Assembly: GCA_032718475.1 (NCBI GenBank)
Contig: JAUCBJ010005237.1
Coordinates: 1 to 25,508 of the forward strand
Direction: 5' to 3'
Source: Nemertoderma westbladi
Lineage: Eukaryota; Xenacoelomorpha; Nemertodermatida; Nemertodermatidae
Length of the DNA stretch: 25,508 bases
In this document: positions 18,656 to 25,508 of the stretch, piece by piece
How the letters are laid out: each line of letters opens with the position of its first letter
Numbering within the stretch: the first letter of the stretch is position 1
The notes under the pieces: model-generated
The model's database searches: none
What the model saw: the letters and a program-made list of their open reading frames with translations, nothing else
What the model was told of the DNA's origin: nothing
Made by a program: the position numbers and the translations under genes

Positions 18656-18954
18656 CTGCCTATAGTCCACCCACGACCCTCGTTCGGACCACTCGTAAAG
18701 GACCCGTAAGAGCGGCTGTCTTAAAACGCGCTCTCAAAGCCGTTAGACCCCTCTCCCCCGACGTTGATGTCAATCAACCCGGCACTTCGACTGGCGGATA
18801 CACCGACCATAATCCTACACCCTCTGATGCAATCATATTGCACCCTTCACCCAGGAGTTATAGCCCTCCTTGTAAAGTGGCTCGCCCCAAAGAGAAAAGG
18901 ACTCTGGCTAGCTTTAAAAAACTGCGTAAACGCCGTCCGCGCAAGAAAGACTAA
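18622..18954 (+). CDS. Pao 3' cassette ORF C: basic tail frame without ATG (110 codons)
   Basis: This frame overlaps the end of ORF B one frame back and contains no ATG (it opens at a TTG), so it needs a frameshift, splicing or repair of an indel to be translated. It is rich in Pro, Ser, Arg and Lys and ends in a strongly basic stretch (RKRRPRKKD) resembling a nuclear or nucleic-acid-binding tail. The overlap contains A-AAC-CCC (18637-18643) in the ORF B frame, which fits the -1 slippery pattern only weakly. ORFs A, B and C may be pieces of one ~400-residue protein broken by indels, or separately made. No homology is recognised. Confidence 0.45.
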   Translation: MERTIKPRRFLAAYSPPTTLVRTTRKGPVRAAVLKRALKAVRPLSPDVDVNQPGTSTGGYTDHNPTPSDAIILHPSPRSYSPPCKVARPKEKRTLASFKKLRKRRPRKKD

Positions 18955-19024
18955 CTGTTTAGAGTATTTACGTATATTAGAAACTGTGATTTTGTATATT
19001 TCATAGACTCAAATCCCATTTTCT

Positions 19025-19032
19025 GGGAGCGG
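19025..19032 (+). promoter_or_regulatory. short purine-rich tract before 3' LTR
   Basis: GGGAGCGG abuts the TG of the 3' LTR in the usual place of the polypurine tract that primes plus-strand DNA. It is short and interrupted by one C, so the assignment rests mainly on position. Confidence 0.45.
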
Positions 19033-20291
19033 TGTAAAAGCTTCTGTGGGATATAACTGGCCCCTTTGCTTCGCAATCCAGTTTCCCCCCAGGCGCTGGA
19101 ATACTCTAAAAAAGGTTCTCTAACTGTATATATATTCCCCTCGCCCGCAAGGTACCGTTACAGGTGTTTTAACGGACATAAAAGTCATTCTGCTATATAC
19201 GTGTTTTAGCGGACATGGTAAGGCAAAAAACCCGCAATATGGCAAATACTTTTACACAGCTTAGCCGTGATGATTCAGATTACGACATCTAGCAGCTGGT
19301 TGCTGACATGGAAACAGCCATTGGACGCATGGTTCTTTGTTTGGCTTGAGCCAATCAGAGCGTTTTTTCCTGTCGACGTGTAGCTTTTCGGCCGATCATA
19401 AGGAGAGTGTTCAGTCTTACTGTTTTTACTTGGTACTTTGTTGTTATTGCTGTCTAAGCCAGAAACACCGGCTCTAGAGTTAATTCTTTTCATACTTTAA
19501 GAAGAAACATTAGTAGGCTTAAATTATAGAGCGTATGACTGTTATCAGTCAAATCCATTCACAATTCAATACTTTGTTGTTATTACTGTTCAACATACAT
19601 TATTATACTGCTATTTACTGTTGTGTTTGGTTGAATATTATTTGGAGAACATATATAAAGAACCCAAATTTCCCAATTTTCTTGATACACTACAGGTTAG
19701 AGAGACGGGTTATATATATAGCGATTGCGACTTATATTGTTGTGGTTTGTAGTGAATTTAATGCTATTTGATAAGCACTACATTGGTCCGTTGCTATTCC
19801 CTTTATATATGATAAAATACATTGACGGGCGGCAAATTAATGAGCAGTATTGTGTGTTACCGGTAGTGTGCATGATTGTGACCGATAACTAAGCATTTCC
19901 TAAAGAATGCGCCTCATACGTGAATCATAAGCCTTACCGACTTACCGTTGTGATTAGTATAAGTCATATCTCTGTTTACTTAGATAGAGCGCCACGTCCT
20001 AAAGGAACTGTTAATATTTCCCGAAAGTAAATAATATTAGTCAGAAATTAATTATTAATGATCAATCGAATAATACAATACCGTAAGCTTCACTGCAATA
20101 ATAATCTAAGCCGACAGAATCCAGTCTCCCGGGATTATCCAGCGGGTGAATGGACGCGCACTAGGCTGGCTTCTGCTAATGTTGTGTTTATTGGTATTAA
20201 ATATTTGTCATCTTCTAAAGTATATTTGTAAACCAAAAGACATATAAATTTTGGCAGGTTAAACTGCTAAAGGTCTTCAAAAGCGCGTACA
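19033..20291 (+). repeat. 3' LTR (1259 bp, TG...CA)
   Basis: Copy of 8774-10032 at a constant offset with no mismatch noticed. The TATA-like element recurs at 19652-19660. The LTR is followed at once by the GCCGG target duplication. Confidence 0.95.
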
Positions 20292-20296
20292 GCCGG
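20292..20296 (+). repeat. 5-bp target site duplication, right (GCCGG)
   Basis: Exact match to 8769-8773, directly after the 3' LTR. Confidence 0.9.
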
Positions 20297-20620
20297 CTCG
20301 GTGACAGTTGGACCCCACTGACACACTTTGGGTGTCATATGACACCCAATTATCACTCATAGGGTGTCATTGGCGCGAGACTGTCAGGGTGACACCTCCC
20401 AATTAGACTAATTAGACCCTAATTGACGGTTATCATCAATTAAGTAGTACATTTAATCCCTAATAGGTGTCTTATGACTCCTAATTAGGGTTTAATTGAT
20501 TATTCTAATTAATCACACCGATTAGTGCCCTGACACAATGGGTCATCAGTGTTGTCCAACCATCACCTAGAGGCCCAAATAGGTGTCTTAAGTGACACCT
20601 CTGGTCTTTTATTTATTGAT
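20297..20620. repeat. non-coding cluster of GGTGTC/GACACC palindromes and TAATTA motifs
   Basis: A perfect 22-bp palindrome at 20328-20349 has arms TTGGGTGTCAT and ATGACACCCAA. It is followed within 300 bp by several more GGTGTC or GACACC copies in both orientations, including GGGTGTCATT, GGGTGACACC and AGGTGTCTTAAGTGACACCT. Interspersed are repeated CTAATTAG or CCTAATT segments. The pattern could be subterminal repeats of a DNA transposon, satellite-like DNA or a transcription factor site cluster. No coding sequence is present. Confidence 0.6.
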
Positions 20621-21094
20621 ACTTAATTATTTGTATTTAAGTTGGTATTTAAGTATTTAAGTCAGTAAGTTATTTAATTTGTTCGACTTTAGGCTCTGGT
20701 CCAAGTCCATCAGGATCAAGCCGTCCTATTCTAGGTCTGGTATTACACAATGTCATTATTAATGACGTCTACATCGTTTGTATATAATCATTGTTATTGT
20801 TGTTATGTTGCTATGCAACGTTACGAAAATCCTTGTACTGTTAGCCTGGCTCGTTCCAGCATTGCAACACTAGTGGTTGATCTGAGTAATTCAGTTAGCT
20901 AGTTTTTGTTAGCTAGTAAAATTTTTTAAAATTATATTGTCTTCTAATTTTATTTGGAATACAACACTTTACTTGGAAAGCCAAAATATTTTAGAATAAG
21001 CAAAAAAATGTACCATAAATAAAATATAAAAAATAAGTTTTAATAGGATTGGTGACTCAAAAAAAAATTGTATATTTTATATAATTTGTATATT
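20621..21094. other. AT-rich intergenic DNA, no gene seen
   Basis: Mostly AT-rich with repeated TATTTAAGT-like segments around 20630-20670. It ends in an A/T tract just before the truncated gypsy element begins. No gene or element terminus is supported. Confidence 0.4.
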
Positions 21095-22136
21095 TGTATT
21101 GGCCGGGAATGTTTAATGACATAACCTCATTTATTAGTTCATGTCGCTTCTGCCAAGAGAGATTACCAGCCAAACCAAGGGATCCTCTTATACAAAAGCC
21201 ATTACCAGAACGACCATTTCAAGAAATAGCCAGTGATATCGCTATAGTTAGTGGAAAACAATACCTGATCAATGTATGCTGCTACAGTGACTGGCCTGAG
21301 ATACATTGTTTGGGAAATAATTCCACATCCCCTGCAATCATTGACTCTCTAAAAGACTTCTTTGTCCGGACATCAGTCCCAGATGTATTTTGGTCTGACA
21401 ATGGCCCCCAATTCAAATGTCATAAAATGAAAGAATTTCTGGCTGACTGGGGAATAGAACATAAAACCAGCAGCCCCCACCATCCACAGTCGAATGGAAA
21501 AGCAGAAGCAACTGTAAAATCAATGAAAAAGTTAATTCAATCCAACCATAAAGGACACGTACTCAATATTAACGGTCTGAGACGCGCTCTTCTTTCATAC
21601 AGAAATACGCCATGTCGCCGCGATGGCCTATCCCCTGCTATGAAACTGTACGGCCGACCAATTCAGGATCGCCTACCAGCTCACCGTTCTTCGTACAATT
21701 GATACTACACAGTACACTGTGTGAAATTACACAGATAATTACAAAATTGAAATATACAGATGAAGGCTAAAGCATACTTCGACATACATACACGGCCCAA
21801 TGACTCATTCAAAATAGGGCAAATGTTTTAATATGGAATATGATAACCCGTCGGTGGAACTTATCTGGTAGCGTTATAGAGGTAATAAACCCACGTAAAT
21901 ACGTTGTTCGAACTACCAGCGGGCGTGTTCTAACGCGCAATAGAAAACATCTACATCGCCAACAAATGCTACCTGCTGCCATTCCGGTGAACGTCAAACC
22001 GCACGTAGATCACTCGGAAAATCCACAACCGATGAACACTATGGAAAAACCAATACATTCTACAACATGTCCACCTCCGCGTAGAAGTTCTAGGCAAGTT
22101 CGAAGACCAATACGCTTAATAGAGGAGATGGAATAA
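21095..22136 (+). pseudogene. Ty3/gypsy integrase, 5'-truncated and broken
   Basis: The first open block (21094-21702) begins at the end of the HHCC zinc finger: the two Cys (SCRFCQ) remain but the His pair is lost. The core follows, with SDIAIVSGKQYL (likely first Asp), WSDNGPQF (second Asp), then HHPQSNGKAEATVKSMKKL with the catalytic Glu, and LLSYRNTP. Sequence at 21703-21839 still matches the family (AKAYFDIHTRPNDSF, then IGQMF) but is interrupted by stops and a frame change. The last block (21840-22136) is the C-terminal domain (YVVRTTSGRVLTRNRKHL) and ends with an Arg-rich RRSSRQVRRP tail, as in gypsy/Mag-like elements. In the family integrase inserts the cDNA; this copy is truncated and frame-broken, hence inactive. 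Confidence 0.85.
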
Positions 22137-22200
22137 AAACTGTTTTCATTCTAAACCTGAATCAATAACTGAACAATACACCGATTCAGGTTGGGGGAGG

Positions 22201-22404
22201 TGTAAGATAGTGATCACTATCAGTATCAACTGTATGTACATACTGTATAAATGTAAACCTATATAAGTAACAAGGGAGATTATTATTCTAGAACTGAGAT
22301 GAAAGAACATAGGTACATTATACGAATATCTTGTATTCTAATATTTATATAATTAAAGTAATACATGAAAATATACTCAATGTCACTTCTTTCATTATCA
22401 TACA
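22201..22404 (+). repeat. gypsy 3' LTR (204 bp)
   Basis: Begins TGTAAGATAG directly after a polypurine tract and ends TTATCATACA. Its first bases hold the 16-bp perfect palindrome GATAGTGATCACTATC (22206-22221). CTATATAAG near 22259 could be its TATA box. The right boundary is inferred from the CA end, since the 5' LTR is missing. Confidence 0.7.
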
Positions 22405-22439
22405 TACTGGACTGTTGTTGTATAAATAAAATTGAATAA

Positions 22440-23420
22440 TCTCTTTCTATATTGCCAATTCAGTACCCAATCCCTTTTTAAATCCAAATTGTGCGTCCGT
22501 TGTAGTTAGGAATTTCAAAAATTGTTTATATTAAACAGATTCTAAGACCTTACTTGAGATATTGGCAACACAAATGCCGCGATAATTGTCATCATCAGTG
22601 AGATCTGCATTTTTATCTTTTATTAATGGATACAAATTCGAGTCTATCAACTCTTGTGGCAAACAACCTTGCACATTAATATAAGTAAATATATAAGAAA
22701 AATGTAATGAACAGTTACTGTACGGGGGGCATACTTAAAGTGCTCCGCAACTAGTCCATCCGGACCTGCGGACCTGCTGTAGCTAGCTTACTGAAAGCAT
22801 CAGAAACATCAGCCGTTGTACCAATCATATCATTCGAGTATTCAATTGATCTAACAAACCTTCGACATTATTTTTGTCCTTATTCACAGAGTTATATAAT
22901 GCACTAAATTTATCTTTAAAATGGTTACAAATTGGGGTTTCGCCAGTGGCATTACCAACTTTATTAGATAGCGGGACTGATGAGTTGTTACAATGTTTAG
23001 TAACATTTCTCCAAAAGTCATTACAGTTATCTTTGTAGAGCGAATTTGCAAGCTTGTCACAACGCAGCTGTTGTTCATTCCTCTTACATTTACGCATTGC
23101 ACGTTTGAATTGTAACTTAGACTGCATATATTCATTAAAAATAGGACCTGAACGGGGGCATTTATTAGCACGCCATAATTTAACATTTAATCTAGAAATA
23201 TTATATTTACATTGTACGATATCGTTCCATCCGGGAATATTATTATCATTAGAGTATTTACCGTTAGGTTTTAACGGAATGCATTCACTAGCAACTTGAT
23301 TAATAGCACCAATTACAGAATTATAATATAAGTTTTTAGCTTAATACTATGAGAATCTAGGGTACAATGTGCATCCCTACAGTTTAAAACATCTGAGGGA
23401 GCCATAATATCAGAATCACA
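22440..23420 (-). pseudogene. non-LTR retrotransposon fragment (endonuclease-RT linker and start of RT)
   Basis: Read on the minus strand, the block at 23186-22825 matches the linker between endonuclease and reverse transcriptase in jockey/CR1-like LINEs: FKRAMRKCKRNEQQLR, NDFWRNV, then CNHFKDKFSALYNSV. Downstream in shifted frames come a LVAEHFKYA-like block (~22750), PLIKDKNADLTDDDNYRGIC followed by SSKVLES (early RT motifs, ~22640-22540), and FGFKKGLGTELAI (~22490-22450), which ends at a stop. The catalytic YADD region is not present, so the piece is truncated before the active site. Several stops and shifts make it inactive. The clade is uncertain. Confidence 0.7.
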
Positions 23421-24135
23421 GAATATTTAAAACTTTAGTCGACGACAGCGTAGCCAGCCATCTACGACCGAATTCATTCACAACTCGAAGTATAATCTTT
23501 GCACAACGCCCTAAATACAGCTTCCACCAGCTTTACTCTACCAACGCAATAAAGTTTACAATTGAATACAGTCCGCAGTGGTGAAAAACTTAATTACCTT
23601 GATGTCACAATACGCCACAGTAATACCGGCATACCACAGTATACATAAACCACCTCAAACAAACTACCAATCCACTTCACCAAGTAACTCCAGGAAAACC
23701 AGCAATTTCAAAGAATTCTGCTTAAACTTTTGAATCTCGCTGGGTGTAGAAGGGAATTTTACAAACTGGTTTACTTTTCGGGTCAGGGTGATTGAACTAG
23801 TGGATGATTTGTGAATTGTCAAACTGTCTCCAGCTAGCTGGCTAGATTCAGGAAGCTCACACTTGCATAAAATCGTAGGGTCACTGCTAGCTTCAACTTC
23901 AACAGTCAGGCCTTTGTTTCCAGTTTGGATTCTGTCGAGTTCAGGACGAATCAGATTGCAGATATACCGAAAATTGTCCTTTCAGAACCGGAATCGGTCA
24001 TAAAATCCTGTTTCATTATACAGTTCGTAAATGTTTGGCCGCGTGGGGTACGATTTCCTATTCTGAGGGCGACGGCTTTGTAAACATAATATTGGTATCA
24101 CTGAAATTTCCGCTAATATTAACCCTATTACCACT
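23421..24135. other. intergenic DNA, no gene seen
   Basis: Moderate-complexity non-coding sequence after the LINE fragment. No domain, tRNA or element end was recognised. Confidence 0.35.
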
Positions 24136-24157
24136 GGGGGGGGGGGGGGGGGGGGGG
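24136..24157. repeat. poly-G homopolymer (22)
   Basis: Twenty-two consecutive G preceded by CCACT. It resembles the G/C tracts near the hAT element ends at 2601 and 3388, but no CAGTGGCGTAGC-type terminus or duplication was found next to it. The length is likely approximate. Confidence 0.8.
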
Positions 24158-24454
24158 CGAAGCGGCCCCTTCCTAGTTTTTAGTTGCTGTAACTATGCAA
24201 CCACATTACGTACCGGCCCAATTTTTTGTGAGAATTAGCCAAATTTAATGCCGCATCTTTTGCAAAAAACGCCGTTGCAATTGGATTTCTACTTTTCGAT
24301 GTGGGTGCCACCTCAAAATTTGGTCTCCAGCACCAAATTTTTTGAAATTTTCGAATTTTACAAAGTAATTCGTGATTTAGTAATTATTTATGTTTGGGCT
24401 ATTTTTATTTATTTTTATTGGTTTGGATCACTCTAATGTTCTATACAAGTATGT

Positions 24455-25275
24455 AAGTGTAGTGGTACGTCATTTTTGGAGCACCAAAATTAGGGCGTGG
24501 CACTTCAAATTTTGAAAAATACGAGATTCGGAAAATACACTAAAGTTTTGATTTGCAAAGCATTTTTATAGGTTTTCTGGAGCGCTGCATCGTTTGAAAG
24601 TAATATAGAAGCCTGAAGACTTAGTGGTTCGCCATTTTTGGTGCACCAAAATTAGGGCGTGGTACTTCAAATTTCGAATACTTCAATACGAGATTCGGAA
24701 AATTCACTAAAGTTTTGATTTCAAATTAATTTTATAGTTTTTCTGGAGCGCTGAATCGATTGAAAGTAATATAGAAGCCTCAAATCCTTTGTGTACGTAA
24801 TTTTCGGTGCACCAAAATTAGGGCGTGGCACTTCAAATTTTCAAAATTACTTTATTCGGAAAAAACACTAAAGTTTTGATTTCAAAAAATGGCTAACTTC
24901 TAAGTCTTCAGGCTTCTATATTACTTTCAATCGATTCAGCGGTCTGGAAAACCTATATAAATACGTTAAAATTTCAATTTTGGTTAATTTTCCGAATCTC
25001 GTATTTTTTTAAATTTGAAGTGCCACGCCCTAATTTTGGTGCACCAAAAATGGCGAACCACTCAGTCTTCAGGCTTCTATATTACTTTCAATCGATTCAG
25101 CGGCCCAGAAAACCCATAAAAATGCGTTGAAATAAAAAAATTAGGCTCATTTTCTGAATATCTAATTTTTCAAAATTTGAAGTGCCACGCCCACTTCTTA
25201 GGTGCACGAAAAATAGCATCCACTTCAATTTTTGGAAGTGGAATATAATCACATTCGATTCAGCGTCTTGAAAAA
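24455..25275. repeat. fold-back array of ~164-bp repeats
   Basis: Three forward units carry GCACCAAAATTAGGGCGTGG, with anchors at 24481, 24643 and 24809. They are followed by CACTAAAGTTTTGATTT, TTTTCTGGAGCGCTG and GAAAGTAATATAGAAGCCT segments. At about 24900 the order inverts: the reverse complements appear twice (TCTTCAGGCTTCTATATTAC at 24906 and 25067, then CCACGCCCTAATTTTGGTGC), the last copy being diverged. Period is 161-166 bp in both arms. Each well-preserved unit contains the 16-bp palindrome TTTTGGTGCACCAAAA or a near version. The whole could pair into a long imperfect hairpin. It is non-coding and of unknown family. Confidence 0.8.
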
Positions 25276-25508
25276 CCTACTAAATCTAGCCAACACTGCC
25301 ACACTATTAGTTTTTAGAAAACGAAAAATTTTGTAATTTTGTCCTGGGACTACTTTTATTTTTCATCAAAATTATGAGTCCCTGCTTATGAAATTTTAAC
25401 TTTTTAAGGTTTGGTAGTGTTCATCTATAGTTGTTTCACCAACAGCCCAAATTTTGTAGGATTTCATTGGACGACTACAAAAATATAGTGGGTGGGCCGA
25501 ATCGCCCC
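25276..25508. other. non-coding flank, no gene seen
   Basis: AT-rich sequence continuing past the fold-back repeats to the window edge. No feature is recognised. Confidence 0.35.

Larger units (their letters stand above)
8774..20291 (+). mobile_element. BEL/Pao-type LTR retrotransposon, pol-deleted, 11.5 kb
   Basis: Two 1259-bp direct repeats, which read as identical with no length difference, bound a 9000-bp internal region, and GCCGG flanks both sides. Coding order is a coiled-coil ORF, Gag with a DUF1759-like region, zinc knuckles, DSG protease (DUF1758-like), and a scrap from the end of RNase H; these define the BEL/Pao clade. Reverse transcriptase, the main part of RNase H, and integrase are absent. 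A 1.6-kb non-coding stretch and three small ORFs of unknown family sit before the 3' LTR. Identical LTRs imply recent insertion, so the missing enzymes must have been supplied by another copy. The element is best read as a recently mobilised non-autonomous derivative. Confidence 0.9.
21095..22404 (+). mobile_element. 5'-truncated Ty3/gypsy retrotransposon (integrase end plus 3' LTR)
   Basis: The piece starts abruptly inside the integrase zinc domain (YWPGM) after an A/T-rich tract. It continues through the catalytic core and C-terminal tail to a polypurine tract (GGGGGAGG, ending 22200) and a 204-bp LTR. No gag, protease, RT or 5' LTR is present, so the 5' boundary is a deletion or rearrangement and no target duplication can be tested. 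Confidence 0.8.

Noticed and set aside
17676-18954. Envelope gene in the 3' cassette
   Set aside because: No signal peptide, transmembrane segment, fusion-peptide-like stretch or furin-type arrangement; the Cys pattern is that of zinc knuckles.
20807-20819. GTTGCTATGCAAC as an RFX X-box
   Set aside because: One base shorter than the usual X-box spacing and a single occurrence; too weak to call.
1-25508. CRISPR array, bacterial operons or riboswitches
   Set aside because: The tandem repeats present are long, diverged and without regular spacers; all gene content is eukaryotic.

Overview
The window looks like transposon-rich intergenic DNA from an invertebrate animal, probably marine (the habitat is a guess). 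The evidence is two Pol III-type tRNA-Asp genes, at least six classes of eukaryotic mobile element (hAT, piggyBac, PIF/Harbinger, BEL/Pao, Ty3/gypsy, non-LTR), long C/G homopolymers, AT-rich spacers and no bacterial-style operons. I see no ordinary host protein-coding gene.

Layout. 1-971: no recognisable gene. 972-1314: two tRNA-Asp(GTC) genes, 271 bp apart. 2452-2520: probable retroposon tail ending in (ATT)n. 2553-3437: non-autonomous hAT element with 12-bp inverted ends and a perfect 8-bp target duplication. 4528-6010: decayed piggyBac transposase. 6851-7867 (minus): broken reading frames of unknown origin, one carrying a 43-bp tandem duplication. 7893-8495: decayed PIF/Harbinger transposase.

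8774-20291 is the centrepiece: a structurally complete, apparently young LTR retrotransposon of the BEL/Pao type, 11,518 bp long. Its two 1259-bp LTRs (TG...CA) read as identical, and it is flanked by the 5-bp target duplication GCCGG. The internal region has a 2.2-kb leader built of tandem repeats, a coiled-coil ORF, and a Gag/zinc-knuckle/aspartic-protease ORF. Next comes a short pol scrap in which reverse transcriptase, RNase H and integrase are missing, then a 1.6-kb non-coding stretch. Last, just before the 3' LTR, is a cassette of three small ORFs (17676-18954). I cannot assign these to a known family; the middle one carries three zinc-knuckle-like Cys/His clusters.

20297-21093: non-coding DNA rich in GGTGTC/GACACC and TAATTA motifs. 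21095-22404: 5'-truncated Ty3/gypsy element (integrase tail plus a 204-bp 3' LTR). 22440-23420 (minus): piece of a non-LTR retrotransposon between endonuclease and RT. 24455-25275: ~164-bp repeats, three forward then about two inverted, forming a large fold-back structure.

Taken together, the Pao element probably moves in trans. It keeps LTRs, leader, Gag and protease, has lost the enzymes for copying and integration, and carries an extra 3' ORF cassette. The other elements are older wreckage in the same locus. All homology statements come from reading translated motifs; no database search was possible.
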